DNA from: Gammaproteobacteria bacterium
GTDB taxonomy: Bacteria; Pseudomonadota; Gammaproteobacteria; Steroidobacterales; Woeseiaceae
Direction: 5' to 3'
DNA length: 64,000 nucleotides
Assembly (NCBI GenBank): GCA_029863125.1
Contig: JAOTWB010000008.1
Coordinates: forward strand, 1 to 64,000
This document shows, in pieces, positions 29,247 through 40,232 of the stretch. The translations under genes and the position numbers were made by a program. How positions within the stretch are numbered: position 1 is the stretch's first letter; each line of letters opens with the position of its first letter. Below the pieces are notes generated by a model. The model worked only from the letters and a program-made list of their open reading frames with translations, made no database searches and was not told the DNA's origin.

Positions 29247-31502
29247 ATGACAAAGATTAGAAATGGTTTTGCCGCAGCCCTGCTCGCCTTCTGCCTGGCA
29301 ATACCGGTTCTTGCGGACGATGCGCCGCCCCGGGTTACCGAAGCATTCCGGTATGTCGTGACGGACACGGGTAATGCACTGGAGATTGACTGGGCCATAG
29401 ACGAATGTTGCTACCTGTACCGCGACAAGCTCGCCTTCGAGAGCGGCGACGCCGCGATCGTTTTGGGCGACATCCAGCTGCCCGCAGGCCTGCCGCACGA
29501 AGACGAGTTTTTTGGCAAGCAGCAGGTCTACCGCGATCGGTTTTTCGTCACGATTCCCTACACGGTAAGCGGCACCCGTCCGCAGACGGCGGAACTCATC
29601 ATCAAGAGCCAGGGCTGCAATGACGTCATCGGGATATGCTATCCGCCGCAAACCTGGACTGATGAGGTCAAGCTGCGAAAGATCTCCGGCAGCGCGCCGA
29701 AACTACAGCTCGGGCAATTCGGCGGTACGCCCGATATCAACAGCGAGTTTCCACCGGTCGATGAAGTTTTTTTCCCCGACATATTCCCGGTCGACGGCAA
29801 CACCGTAGAAGTCGGAATACGCATAGTTCCAGGCTTCTACCTTTACAAGGACAAGATCTCGGTTCGCTCGCTGAGCGACGATGCCAAGGCCGGCCGTCTC
29901 GATTTGCCCGAGGGCAAGATGAAAGTCGACGAGTACTTCGGCGAAATGGAGGTCTACTTCGACAGCATTCTGGCACGGCTGGCGATAGCGCGAGCGACGC
30001 CCGAGGCCATGGATCTGGAACTTGAGCTCAACTATCAGGGTTGTGCGGAAGGCGGCCTTTGTTACATGCCGCAAACCCGCGTCATTGCAGTAAGCCTGCC
30101 CGAAGCAGCCACGGTTTCGGACCTGTCCGCATTGCCGTCCGATACCGTGCCAGTCAGCGAACAGGCACGGCTTGCCCGGATCATTACCGGTTCCAGCATC
30201 TGGGTCACGATAGGCCTGTTTTTTCTGGCCGGACTGGGCCTTGCTTTCACGCCGTGCGTGCTGCCCATGGTGCCCATATTGTCGGGCATCATCGCCGGCG
30301 AAGGCGACAAGGTCACACCTATGCGGGGCTTCACGCTCGCCCTCAGTTACGTCCTCGGCATGGCACTCGTTTATACCGGCGCGGGCATCGTTGCCGCTGC
30401 CGCCGGCATGCAGCTACAGGCCACGTTCAATCAACCCTGGATACTCATTCTGTTTGCCGGCCTGTTTGTAGTCCTCGCACTCGGCATGTTCGGAGCATAC
30501 GAACTGCAGATGCCGAGCAACATCCAGGGAAAACTGTCGACCGTCAGCGGCAAACAAGAAAGCGGTACGATGATCGGCGCATTTATTATGGGCGCGTTGT
30601 CCGCTCTCATCGTCACAGCCTGTGTCGCACCGGCGCTCATTGCTGCCTTGACCGTCATGGCACAGACTGGAGACATGCTGCGTAGTGGCACGGCGCTGTT
30701 TGCCATGAGTCTCGGCATGGGCGCCCCGCTACTGCTGATGGGGGCCGCGCAGGGCAAGCTGTTGCCGAAAGCCGGGCCGTGGATGGTGGCCGTGCGCAAT
30801 GCTTTTGGCTTCATGATGCTGGGCCTTGCGATCTGGATGCTGTCCAGAATTCTGCCCGGCAACGTGACGATGTTCCTCTGGGCCGTGCTGGTATTCATGG
30901 CCGGTGTGTTCATGGGCGGCCTGACGACGCTGACAAGCGATTCCGCTGTCGCGCAGAAACTCGGCAAGGGATTCGGATTCCTCGCCATTGTTTACGGCAT
31001 TATCCTGTTGCTGGGCTCGCTGGCCGGCGGCAGCAATCCGCTGCGGCCGCTCGCGACCATCAGCCTCGGTGATGGAATATTGGTATCTGAAGCAGAGCAC
31101 GCGCTGCCCTTCCAGCGAATCAAGACCGTCGATGATCTGGATCGGGAACTGGCGAACGCGACACGCCAGGGCAAGTCCGCGTTTCTGGATTTTTATGCGG
31201 ACTGGTGTGTATCCTGCAAAGAGATGGAGGCGTACACGTTCACGGACGGCGACGTACAGGCGGCTCTCTCGAACACGGTCTGGCTGCAGGCGGACGTCAC
31301 TGCCAACGACGAGGCCGATCAGGCGCTGCTCGATCGCTTTGGCGTATTCGGACCGCCGACCATTATTTTCTTCGGCACGGATGGCCAGCAACGCCACGGC
31401 TATGAAGTCGTGGGCTATATGAAAGCTCCTGACTTTGCCGAGCACGTGCGCCGAGCATTCAGTGAGACTGAATCGATAAGCGTACAAACCGAGCAACAAT
31501 AG
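29247..31502 (+). CDS. dsbD: Thiol:disulfide interchange protein DsbD with two N-terminal alpha-like domains
   Basis: GLGLAFTPCVLPMVPILSGII, VTACVAPALIAALT, FLDFYADWCVSCKEMEAYTF; two N-terminal Cys-pair modules. Confidence 0.95.
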   Translation: MTKIRNGFAAALLAFCLAIPVLADDAPPRVTEAFRYVVTDTGNALEIDWAIDECCYLYRDKLAFESGDAAIVLGDIQLPAGLPHEDEFFGKQQVYRDRFFVTIPYTVSGTRPQTAELIIKSQGCNDVIGICYPPQTWTDEVKLRKISGSAPKLQLGQFGGTPDINSEFPPVDEVFFPDIFPVDGNTVEVGIRIVPGFYLYKDKISVRSLSDDAKAGRLDLPEGKMKVDEYFGEMEVYFDSILARLAIARATPEAMDLELELNYQGCAEGGLCYMPQTRVIAVSLPEAATVSDLSALPSDTVPVSEQARLARIITGSSIWVTIGLFFLAGLGLAFTPCVLPMVPILSGIIAGEGDKVTPMRGFTLALSYVLGMALVYTGAGIVAAAAGMQLQATFNQPWILILFAGLFVVLALGMFGAYELQMPSNIQGKLSTVSGKQESGTMIGAFIMGALSALIVTACVAPALIAALTVMAQTGDMLRSGTALFAMSLGMGAPLLLMGAAQGKLLPKAGPWMVAVRNAFGFMMLGLAIWMLSRILPGNVTMFLWAVLVFMAGVFMGGLTTLTSDSAVAQKLGKGFGFLAIVYGIILLLGSLAGGSNPLRPLATISLGDGILVSEAEHALPFQRIKTVDDLDRELANATRQGKSAFLDFYADWCVSCKEMEAYTFTDGDVQAALSNTVWLQADVTANDEADQALLDRFGVFGPPTIIFFGTDGQQRHGYEVVGYMKAPDFAEHVRRAFSETESISVQTEQQ

Positions 31503-31512
31503 AAGGCTAAAC

Positions 31513-32130
31513 GTGTCCCGAGTAATGTTGATCTTCGCGACCGCACTGGTTGCGCTTCTGGCCGGCGCATTGTTTTATGCGGCCCGGTTTCCCGCCACCG
31601 CCCCACCGCAGCAGGCACACACGGCCGCGCCGGCCGCCATGCCGACGACACTCGAGGTCATGACTCACCCGGCATTCACTTTGCCCGACATCGACGGCAA
31701 ACAGCGCGAGTTCTCGGAATGGCAGGGCAAGAACCGCCTCCTTAATTTCTGGGCCACGTGGTGTGCGCCCTGCCGGCGCGAGATTCCGTTGTTGAAAAAT
31801 TTCCAGGATCAGCAGGCCGGCAACGGCTTCCAGGTTATCGGCATTGCCGTTGACTATCCGGAAGCGGTGGTAGCCTACGATGAGTCGGCGGACTTTAATT
31901 ACCCTGTGCTGGTCGGCGAACAGGATGCGATGGCGGTCGCCGAATCCTCCGGCATCGAATTTATCGGCATGCCCTTCACGATGTTCGTCGACTCCGCGGG
32001 CGAATACCTGGGCGCCTACATCGGAGAGCTGCACCAGGAACATCTCGACGAACTCGTCGAGATCATGACCAGCCTGGAACGCGGCGAGATCAAAAAGGAC
32101 GAAGCCAGAGCCAGACTCGACGCGCTCTGA
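31513..32130 (+). CDS. TlpA-family thioredoxin-like disulfide reductase
   Basis: N-terminal anchor; LLNFWATWCAPCRREIPLLKNFQ. Confidence 0.93.
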   Translation: MSRVMLIFATALVALLAGALFYAARFPATAPPQQAHTAAPAAMPTTLEVMTHPAFTLPDIDGKQREFSEWQGKNRLLNFWATWCAPCRREIPLLKNFQDQQAGNGFQVIGIAVDYPEAVVAYDESADFNYPVLVGEQDAMAVAESSGIEFIGMPFTMFVDSAGEYLGAYIGELHQEHLDELVEIMTSLERGEIKKDEARARLDAL

Positions 32131-32240
32131 GACGCTCCGGGTGACCCCGCAACCGTGTCCACAGCAAAACTTGCCCTAATGTCTTAAAAAAGGGTTACTA
32201 TTGCGGCCATCTTCGGCTATCTCGCTGAGAAACTCGGCCC

Positions 32241-32529
32241 ATGTTCGTATTCTTGCTGATCAACGGCGCCAACCTGAATCTGCTCAGGTCGCGCGAGCCA
32301 CAGGTAGACGGCGTAACGCGCCTCGAGGACATCGAAGCGCGATGCTTTTCTCGCGGTCGGGATTACCTCTGTCGAAATACACCTGAGCGATACGTTTGCG
32401 CGGGAGGAATTCAGGCCAAACAGTTACTTCAGTGATATGGCGAGAAGTTGCCTGTTCGGGTTTGGGGCATACGGCTACGAACTGGCGCTGCAGGCTGCCA
32501 GTCATTTCGTTGCCAGTACCGGGGACTAA
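32241..32529 (+). pseudogene. aroQ: 3-dehydroquinate dehydratase (type II) pseudogene, internal deletion and frameshift
   Basis: N-part MFVFLLINGANLNLLRSREPQVDGVTRLEDIEA; in another frame C-part RDAFLAVGITSVEIHLSDTFAREEFRPNSYFSDMARSCLFGFGAYGYELALQAASHFVASTGD*; middle of AroQ absent; sits directly upstream of accB. Confidence 0.85.
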
Positions 32530-32532
32530 GCG

Positions 32533-32994
32533 ATGGACATTAGAAAAGTAAAAAAACTGATCGAGCTACTGGACGAGTCCGGTATCGCCGAGATCGAAAT
32601 AACCGAGGGAGAAGAATCGGTAAGAATCAGCCGTTACTCACAGCACGCGCCCATCGCGGCACCTGCCGCCGCGGCCGCTGCACCGCCCGCAGCGCCTGTT
32701 GTCACAAAGCTCCAGGCCGTCGCGCCGCCCGAAGTTGAGGAGGACGGGTACGCAGTGACCTCGCCGATGGTCGGTACGTACTATGCGGCATCCTCGCCGG
32801 GCGCAGCGCCGTACGTCCAGGTCGGTGACCGCGTCAACGAGGGCGATACGCTTTGCATCATCGAGGCGATGAAGATGATGAACCAGATAGAATCCGACGT
32901 GTCCGGCGTAATCAAGTCGATTCGTATTCAGAATGGTGAGCCGGTCGAATTCGGCCAGACGTTGTTCGTTATCGACCAGCGCCACGGCGACTAG
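32533..32994 (+). CDS. accB: Acetyl-CoA carboxylase biotin carboxyl carrier protein
   Basis: Pro/Ala linker and [15 protein letters not shown] biotinylation motif. Confidence 0.97.
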   Translation: MDIRKVKKLIELLDESGIAEIEITEGEESVRISRYSQHAPIAAPAAAAAAPPAAPVVTKLQAVAPPEVEEDGYAVTSPMVGTYYAASSPGAAPYVQVGDRVNEGDTLCIIEAMKMMNQIESDVSGVIKSIRIQNGEPVEFGQTLFVIDQRHGD

Positions 32995-33008
32995 CGGGTC
33001 GCGCCAAC

Positions 33009-34352
33009 ATGCTGGACAAGATAGTCATAGCCAACAGGGGCGAAATTGCGCTACGCATTCTCCGGGCCTGCCGCGAGATCGGCATAAAGACGGTTGCCGT
33101 GCATTCCACCGCGGACAACAACCTGAAGCACGTCTTACTCGCTGATGAAACGGTTTGTATCGGCCCTCCCCCATCCAGCGAGAGCTATCTCAACATGCCC
33201 GCTATCATCAGTGCGGCCGAGGTAACTGACGCAACCGGCATTCATCCGGGCTACGGTTTTCTCTCCGAAAACGCCGACTTTGCGGAACGCGTCGAGTCGA
33301 GCGGCTTCACTTTCATCGGGCCAAAAGCCGATTCGATCCGCCTGATGGGCGACAAAGTCTCCGCCATCAAGGCAATGCAGGCGGCGGGCGTGCCCTGTGT
33401 TCCCGGTTCAGACGGTCCGCTCGGCGACGATCCCGATGAGAACATCCGTCTGGCTCGCGAGATCGGCTATCCGATCATCATCAAGGCATCCGGCGGCGGT
33501 GGTGGGCGCGGCATGCGCGTGGTGCATGCCGAGGCGTCACTGACGGCAGCGATCACGGTGACCAGGGCCGAAGCACGCGCGGCTTTCAGCAACGAGGTGG
33601 TCTACATGGAAAAATACCTTGAAGCCCCTCGGCATGTCGAGATCCAGGTACTTGCCGATACGCACGGCAATGCTATTCACCTGGGCGAACGCGATTGCTC
33701 GATGCAGCGGCGCCACCAGAAAGTCATCGAGGAAGCGCCGGCACCGGGCATCAGCGAAGAACAGCGCACGCGCATTGGCGAACGCTGCGTGAAGGCCTGT
33801 AAGGAAATAGGTTACCGCAGCGCCGGGACCTTCGAATTTCTCTACGAGAACGGCGAGTTCTACTTCATCGAGATGAATACGCGCCTGCAGGTCGAGCATC
33901 CGGTAACCGAGATGATCACGGGCGTCGACATCGTGCGTGAGCAGCTGCGCGTCGCCAGCGGTCTGCCGCTGCAGTTCACACAGGACGACATCAGGATCCA
34001 GGGGCATGCCATAGAGTGTCGCATCAATGCCGAAGATCCCAAGAATTTCATGCCTTCGCCCGGACTGGTGACGCTGTGGCATGCACCGGGCGGGCCGGGA
34101 ATACGCGTCGAGAGTCATCTTTACAGCGGCTACAAAGTGCCGCCTTACTATGACTCGATGATCGGCAAACTGATTGCCCACGGCGCAAGCCGCGAGGCTG
34201 CGTTCGCGCGTATGCGAAGCGCCTTGAGCGAAATCGTCATCGAAGGCATCAGGACAAACATCCCCCTGCACCAGGAGATCTTCCAGCACGCCGCATTCCA
34301 GGCCGGTGGCACTGATATTCATTACCTCGAGAAACGTCTCGGCCTGGTTTGA
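33009..34352 (+). CDS. accC: Acetyl-CoA carboxylase biotin carboxylase subunit
   Basis: [34 protein letters not shown]...[13 protein letters not shown]. Confidence 0.99.
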   Translation: MLDKIVIANRGEIALRILRACREIGIKTVAVHSTADNNLKHVLLADETVCIGPPPSSESYLNMPAIISAAEVTDATGIHPGYGFLSENADFAERVESSGFTFIGPKADSIRLMGDKVSAIKAMQAAGVPCVPGSDGPLGDDPDENIRLAREIGYPIIIKASGGGGGRGMRVVHAEASLTAAITVTRAEARAAFSNEVVYMEKYLEAPRHVEIQVLADTHGNAIHLGERDCSMQRRHQKVIEEAPAPGISEEQRTRIGERCVKACKEIGYRSAGTFEFLYENGEFYFIEMNTRLQVEHPVTEMITGVDIVREQLRVASGLPLQFTQDDIRIQGHAIECRINAEDPKNFMPSPGLVTLWHAPGGPGIRVESHLYSGYKVPPYYDSMIGKLIAHGASREAAFARMRSALSEIVIEGIRTNIPLHQEIFQHAAFQAGGTDIHYLEKRLGLV

Positions 34353-34369
34353 TCGGGAGCAGCCCACCG

Positions 34370-35260
34370 GTGGAATGGCAGCAGTTTGTCATGAACCTCG
34401 ACACACTGGACCCGGCCATCGTTGAGGAAATTTTCACACGGCACAATGCCTGGTCGGTAACCCTCAGCGACGCCGGCAACAGCCCTGTTCTGGAGCCGGG
34501 TCCGGGCGAGACTCCGCTTTGGGCAGAGACCCGCATCACGGGCCTGTTCTCGGCAGACGCCGATCTTGGGAAGCTGGAAGCCGAACTGCTGCAGGAGCTC
34601 CAGCTCACGCACCTGCCCCCGTACCGCATCGACAAACTCGCAGATCGCGCCTGGGAACGCGAGTGGCTCACCGGCTTCGGGCCGATGAAATTCGGCGAAC
34701 GGCTCTGGATCTGCCCGGGCACCAGCGAAGTCGAACAGCAGGATGCCGTGATCGTTCGGCTCGATCCCGGGCTCGCTTTCGGGACAGGTACTCACGCGAC
34801 CACCGCCCTTTGCCTCGAGTGGCTGGACGGACTGTCATTAGGCGGCAAGATGCTGCTGGACTATGGCTGCGGCTCGGGGGTCCTCGCGATCGCCGCCATC
34901 AGGCTGGGGTGCCGCGAGACGGCGGCAATGGATATCGACCCACAGGCCCTCATTGCGACAGCTCAAAATGCCGAGCGCAATGCGGTCGCAGGACGCGTGC
35001 GTGTTTACGGCAGCGAGGCTGACATCGAAGGCGTTTTCGACGTCGTGGTCGCCAATATTCTTGCCGGACCACTTGTCCAGTTTGCCGAATCCATCACATC
35101 AACGCTTGCAGGCGACGGTATGCTTGCACTATCGGGCGTATTATGTGAACAAGCCGCCTCCGTCATGGCCGCATACGAGCCCTGGATCGAGTTCGATGAA
35201 ACCGTATGCCGGGAGCAGGATGGTCAGACGTGGTCGCGGCTCACAGGAACGAGGAGATAG
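34370..35260 (+). CDS. prmA: Ribosomal protein L11 methyltransferase
   Basis: LAFGTGTHATTALCLEWLDGL, LLDYGCGSGVLAIAAIRLG, VVANILAGPL; GTG start inferred. Confidence 0.95.
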   Translation: MEWQQFVMNLDTLDPAIVEEIFTRHNAWSVTLSDAGNSPVLEPGPGETPLWAETRITGLFSADADLGKLEAELLQELQLTHLPPYRIDKLADRAWEREWLTGFGPMKFGERLWICPGTSEVEQQDAVIVRLDPGLAFGTGTHATTALCLEWLDGLSLGGKMLLDYGCGSGVLAIAAIRLGCRETAAMDIDPQALIATAQNAERNAVAGRVRVYGSEADIEGVFDVVVANILAGPLVQFAESITSTLAGDGMLALSGVLCEQAASVMAAYEPWIEFDETVCREQDGQTWSRLTGTRR

Positions 35261-35269
35261 GGCCAGGCA

Positions 35270-37276
35270 ATGTATACGCAATGCCCTGAATGCAGCACCG
35301 GATTTCGCGTAACGGCGGAGGTCTTGAAGCAGGCCTCCGGCAAAGTGCGCTGTGGCGGCTGCGGCAACCCGTTCAACGCGCTCGAATACCTGTCTGAAAG
35401 TATGCCGGAACAGCCCGCAGCGAAGGAACCCGAGGCACCGCTTCCGGAACTGCGGCCGGAACCGCTACAAGCGAGCGGGGGCGTCCCGCGGTCCATTTCC
35501 GCCGAACAGAGTGCAGCGCTGCTGAAGACGCTCGACCAGCTCGCGGGCTCTGATATTCGCATCGAGGATACCGGTGTCGAATGGCGCGTACTGGATGAGG
35601 ATGCGGTGTCTGATTCGGTGATCGACGAACTGCTCGACGAGTCGCCAACGCCCATCGACCAATTTCTGACAAAAACACCAACCAGCGTCGAGGCGGGCGA
35701 AATCTTCGACGAATCTGCAAACGCACTGGCGCAAACCCCGGTCGAAGAACTGCGTTTCGACGACGACACTCCCTTGCCCGACGACTTCGATCTGGAAGAT
35801 GAGTCATCGTATCTGTCGAAAACGGCTGATGCCGAAGATTCTTCGCCTGACGACGAAGACAATGCACGCAATGAATCAGGCGACTCACGGATCGACGTCA
35901 CGCTGGGCGAACCGCATGAATGGGCCGACATTCTCGGCGAAGTCGACCAGCCCGCCGACCCCGATGCTGCCGGACCTCTTTACGCTTCACGCGATGCCGG
36001 GCCGGCGCCGACTCAAGCTGGTGAATCCGTCCCGGATGTGGATACGCAGTTCGCGCTTCAGGCTGAAGCCATGGGCATAGACCTGAGCGGCATACACGCC
36101 GCGCCTGGAGACGCGACACCCGACGTCGACGACGAAGCGGAGGTAGTGCTGCAAAACGAGGCTGACGATGAGCCGAACATCGAGATCGAGCCTGAGACCG
36201 AATCAGAATCCGGAGACGCTGTGGTTCGACAAGATCTCCTCGAGGAGGGCGAAGACCAGGCCCCGCTCGAATTCGGTTCCGTCGATACAGCCATGGCGCA
36301 GCTCGAAGAGGAATCGGATGTCTTCGACAAGGAATTCTTCGACGGTGCGGAAGCGCTCGAGCTGCAGGACGACGCGCCGGACACCGAGGTCGGCGAAGGA
36401 ACGCCCCGTCGGCCGGAGAGCGAAGAAAGCCACCACGTCGTTCCGCCACCAACCGAACAAGAACAAACTCTCAACATGATGATCGACCAGGATCTTCTCA
36501 ATTTTGCGGTAGAAGACAAAGACGGTTTCGCCTCGACGATCGTCATCCCCGAGAAAGAGGCGGAAGACAAAGCCGCTGCTGAAAAAGAATCGCATTTGGC
36601 GGATGACGACGCCTCGGCAGGCTTCGAGACAATCATCATGGAAGGCGACACGATCCGCTCCGCCATCGACACAGGGAAGCACGCAGCAGACGTTGCGGCC
36701 GCGGCGGCCCTCGCGAGGCAGGCAAAAGTCGAACTGGACGATCAGAGCGCGGCGCCACCACGAGAGCGACGCCGGGGCATGATGGCGGCGGCTGTTGCGC
36801 TTGGTTTACTTCTTGTCGTGCAGGTCGTCCACCAGTCGCGCGAGGCGCTCGCGACGATTCCAGCATTCAATAACGTCGTCGGTCCGGTTTATCGTGCTAT
36901 CGGAAAACCACTGTCGCCCGCGTGGGACGTAACGGGCTGGCGTTTCGAGGCCACCCAGGATGTCGTCGATGAAATGGACGATCGGCTGAGCATCTACTCG
37001 CGTATTGGCAACAAATCCGAGGATTCCTTGCCGTACCCGTTAATCAACGTAGCGCTCATCGATCGTTACGAGGAGGCGGTCGGCAATAAGACGCTTGATC
37101 CGGCTGAATACCTGAACAACGGCCTGGACCCGAGCACTCCCGTAGCGCCGGGCGATACGTTTAACGCGGTAATTTCCATCGAGTCGCCGGCGAAAGACGC
37201 AACCGGGTACCGGCTCAAGGCCTGCTACCGTCAGTCCGCCGGAGAGCTGCGCTGCAGTAACCCGGACTTCAGGTAA
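35270..37276 (+). CDS. Zinc-ribbon (MJ0042-type) and DUF3426 protein with long acidic linker
   Basis: MYTQCPECSTGFRVTAEVLKQASGKVRCGGCGNPFNALEYL; internal TM; C-term DUF3426-like PLINVALIDRYEEAVGNKTLDPAEYL. Confidence 0.85.
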   Translation: MYTQCPECSTGFRVTAEVLKQASGKVRCGGCGNPFNALEYLSESMPEQPAAKEPEAPLPELRPEPLQASGGVPRSISAEQSAALLKTLDQLAGSDIRIEDTGVEWRVLDEDAVSDSVIDELLDESPTPIDQFLTKTPTSVEAGEIFDESANALAQTPVEELRFDDDTPLPDDFDLEDESSYLSKTADAEDSSPDDEDNARNESGDSRIDVTLGEPHEWADILGEVDQPADPDAAGPLYASRDAGPAPTQAGESVPDVDTQFALQAEAMGIDLSGIHAAPGDATPDVDDEAEVVLQNEADDEPNIEIEPETESESGDAVVRQDLLEEGEDQAPLEFGSVDTAMAQLEEESDVFDKEFFDGAEALELQDDAPDTEVGEGTPRRPESEESHHVVPPPTEQEQTLNMMIDQDLLNFAVEDKDGFASTIVIPEKEAEDKAAAEKESHLADDDASAGFETIIMEGDTIRSAIDTGKHAADVAAAAALARQAKVELDDQSAAPPRERRRGMMAAAVALGLLLVVQVVHQSREALATIPAFNNVVGPVYRAIGKPLSPAWDVTGWRFEATQDVVDEMDDRLSIYSRIGNKSEDSLPYPLINVALIDRYEEAVGNKTLDPAEYLNNGLDPSTPVAPGDTFNAVISIESPAKDATGYRLKACYRQSAGELRCSNPDFR

Positions 37277-37333
37277 GGGACCGGACGCGGGCCCGTTTCC
37301 TGCAGATAGCGCCTTCCTGCAGTAGAATGCGGC

Positions 37334-38317
37334 ATGCCCGCCGTCGACCTGAAGCCGCTGCAAATCGGCCCGTACACGCTATCCAGCCCGTTTGTGCTTG
37401 CGCCCATGGCCGGAGTCACGGACGCGCCGTTTCGGCGTCTCTGCCGCCAGTTTGGCGCCGGCATGACCACCACCGAGATGACGACCGCTGACACCAGTCT
37501 CTGGCAGACGCCCAAATCACGCCATCGGCTTGACCTCGATCTCGACGCAGAACCGGTCACCGTGCAAATCGCGGGCTCCGACCCGCAGCAATTGGCTCTC
37601 GCCGCCCAGGCCTGCGTCGACCGGGGCGCTCAAATCATCGACATCAATATGGGTTGTCCGGCGAAGAAAGTCTGCAGGAAACTCGCGGGCTCAGCGCTGC
37701 TTAGAGACGAAAAGCTGGTGGCGTCCATTCTGGGTGCTGTTGTCCGTGCGGTCAGCGTGCCCGTTACGCTCAAATGCAGGACGGGCTGGAACACCGAGCA
37801 CCGCAATGCCATCGACATTGCGCGGCTCGCCGAGGACGCCGGGATCCAGGCACTCGCCATTCACGGTCGAACGCGCGCGTGCAGGTACAGCGGTGAGGCC
37901 GAATACGAGACGATCGCCGCGGTCAAGCGAGCTGTAAAAATACCGGTTATAGCAAACGGAGATATAACGACTTTAGAGAAGTCGCTCGAAGTACTGCGTG
38001 TAACTAATGCAGATGGCCTTATGATTGGACGCGGCGCCCAGGGACGCCCTTGGATCTTTCGCGAACTTGGACGTCTTCTAAATTCGACTGAGGAAAATAC
38101 GCAGCTAGAAAAAACTGAATTGCGTGATATTATGCTCGGCCACTTGAACGATCTTCACCGGTTTTATGGGGATCCAACCGGAGTTCGAGTGGCTCGCAAG
38201 CACCTGACCTGGTACTGCAACAGCCTGGACGACGCCGACGCTTTTCGTCATCAGGTGGTTCGCGTCGAGCGTGCTTCAGAACAAATCAGTTTGACAAAAG
38301 AATTCTTCAGGATTTAA
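37334..38317 (+). CDS. dusB: tRNA-dihydrouridine synthase B
   Basis: LAPMAGVTDAPFRRLCRQFGAGMTTTEM, DINMGCPAKKVCRKLAGSALLRD; followed by fis. Confidence 0.97.
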   Translation: MPAVDLKPLQIGPYTLSSPFVLAPMAGVTDAPFRRLCRQFGAGMTTTEMTTADTSLWQTPKSRHRLDLDLDAEPVTVQIAGSDPQQLALAAQACVDRGAQIIDINMGCPAKKVCRKLAGSALLRDEKLVASILGAVVRAVSVPVTLKCRTGWNTEHRNAIDIARLAEDAGIQALAIHGRTRACRYSGEAEYETIAAVKRAVKIPVIANGDITTLEKSLEVLRVTNADGLMIGRGAQGRPWIFRELGRLLNSTEENTQLEKTELRDIMLGHLNDLHRFYGDPTGVRVARKHLTWYCNSLDDADAFRHQVVRVERASEQISLTKEFFRI

Positions 38318-38322
38318 TCAAC

Positions 38323-38601
38323 GTGGCTCAAGAAAAGCATAAGAAGAAGGACCTCCGGTCCAGGAAAAGCAAGAAACCTCTCTGCAAACACACGGAAGAT
38401 GCGCTCGATCAATACTTTACGACCCTGAACGGTGATCGGCCGGGTGACCTGTACGACCTGGTCATTGGCGAGGTTGAACGGCCCTTGTTCAAAGCCGTCA
38501 TGGATTACACGCAAGGCAACCAGAGCCAGGCCGCCGGTATACTCGGCATCAATCGCGGTACCTTGCGAAAGAAACTCAGGACTTACTTGCTCATAAAATA
38601 G
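38323..38601 (+). CDS. fis: DNA-binding protein Fis
   Basis: KAVMDYTQGNQSQAAGILGINRGTLRKKLRTYLL; dusB-fis linkage. Confidence 0.96.
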   Translation: MAQEKHKKKDLRSRKSKKPLCKHTEDALDQYFTTLNGDRPGDLYDLVIGEVERPLFKAVMDYTQGNQSQAAGILGINRGTLRKKLRTYLLIK

Positions 38602-38640
38602 AAGCTGCATCGGTATCCCTTTTTCTTTTCAGGTGCACCC

Positions 38641-40191
38641 ATGTTCAACGTACGACGCGCGCTTGTCAGTGTTTCTGACAAGCGTGGATTGATTCCTTTT
38701 ATCAGCGGCCTCGCCGAACTCGGTATTGAAGTGCTGTCAACGGGCGGTACCTGCCGTCGGCTTCGCGAGGCCGGCCTCGACGTAATCGAAGTGTCGGAAA
38801 AAACCGGTTTCCCGGAAATCATGGGCGGTCGTGTCAAGACGCTGCACCCGATCATCCATGGTGGTCTGCTCGGTCGCCGCGGCACCGACGAAGCAGTAAT
38901 GGCCGAGCACGGCATCGAAGCAATCGACCTTCTTGTCGTCAATCTGTACCCCTTCGAAGAGACCATCGCACGCGACGAGACGACAATCGATGACGCCATC
39001 GAAAATATCGATATCGGTGGTCCCGCAATGATTCGGGCCGCTTCGAAAAATCACGATGGCGTTGCCGTCGTCGTTAGCCCGGATGACTACGAGGCCGTTC
39101 TCGACAAGCTCAAGAATGATGAACTCTCTCTCGAGCATCGACGTCGCCTCGCGGCCAAGGCGTACGCGCACACGGCAAGCTATGACACGGCCATTACCAC
39201 GTACCTGTCGCGGTCGCTGGGAGATGACGTGCTGGGCGAACGCTTCCTGTATTCGGGCACTCTCTCGCAGCGGCTGCGCTACGGCGAGAATCCGCACCAG
39301 GAAGCGGCATTCTATGTTGATCAGCAGTCCCCGGAGAACTCGCTCGCCAGGGCCAAACAGCTGCAGGGTAAGGCTTTGTCCTATAACAACATCGCGGACA
39401 GCGACGCGGCCCTCGAATGCGTCAGGCAATTCGAGAATCCGGCCTGCGTGATCGTCAAGCACGCCAATCCATGCGGGGTCGCGGTCGCCGAGGACCCATT
39501 GGACGCCTACGCGAAAGCTTTCAAGACGGATCCGACGTCGGCGTTTGGCGGCATCATCGCCTTCAATCGCCCGCTCGACGCAAAGACGGCAGAAGCCATT
39601 ATCGAACGGCAGTTTGTTGAAGTCATCGTCGCCCCGGTTATTGAAGCCGACGCGGCCGCGGTGATATCGGCGAAGAAAAACGTTCGCGTGCTCGAGACGG
39701 GCGACTGGACCGGCAACGCCGTCGCGGGCTTCGACTTCAAAAAGGTATCCGGCGGACTGCTGGTTCAGAATACCGACCTGGGTGTAATTACTGCCGATGA
39801 CCTCAAGATCGTTACAGAAAAAGCGCCCACTGCAGCACAGGTCAGGGACCTGTTGTTCGCCTGGACCGTGGTCAAGTACGTCAAGTCAAACGCCATCATC
39901 TTCTGCAAGGACAACATGACCATTGGCGTCGGCGCCGGTCAGATGAGCCGCGTGTACAGCACGAAGATCGCCGCGATCAAGGCCGGCGACGAAGGTTTCG
40001 AGGTCAAGGGCTCGGTCATGGCATCAGACGCCTTTTTCCCGTTCCGTGACGGCATCGATGCCGCGGCCGAGCACGGTATTTCGGCCATCATTCAGCCAGG
40101 CGGTTCGATGCGCGATGACGAGGTCATCCAGGCCGCTGACGAACACGGACTGGCGATGGTTTTTACCGGCATGCGCCATTTTCGCCATTAG
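38641..40191 (+). CDS. purH: AICAR transformylase/IMP cyclohydrolase
   Basis: [52 protein letters not shown]. Confidence 0.99.
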   Translation: MFNVRRALVSVSDKRGLIPFISGLAELGIEVLSTGGTCRRLREAGLDVIEVSEKTGFPEIMGGRVKTLHPIIHGGLLGRRGTDEAVMAEHGIEAIDLLVVNLYPFEETIARDETTIDDAIENIDIGGPAMIRAASKNHDGVAVVVSPDDYEAVLDKLKNDELSLEHRRRLAAKAYAHTASYDTAITTYLSRSLGDDVLGERFLYSGTLSQRLRYGENPHQEAAFYVDQQSPENSLARAKQLQGKALSYNNIADSDAALECVRQFENPACVIVKHANPCGVAVAEDPLDAYAKAFKTDPTSAFGGIIAFNRPLDAKTAEAIIERQFVEVIVAPVIEADAAAVISAKKNVRVLETGDWTGNAVAGFDFKKVSGGLLVQNTDLGVITADDLKIVTEKAPTAAQVRDLLFAWTVVKYVKSNAIIFCKDNMTIGVGAGQMSRVYSTKIAAIKAGDEGFEVKGSVMASDAFFPFRDGIDAAAEHGISAIIQPGGSMRDDEVIQAADEHGLAMVFTGMRHFRH

Positions 40192-40232
40192 ACTATTGCT
40201 GGAGCGAGACTGCGGATCGGAGCACATCAGGA

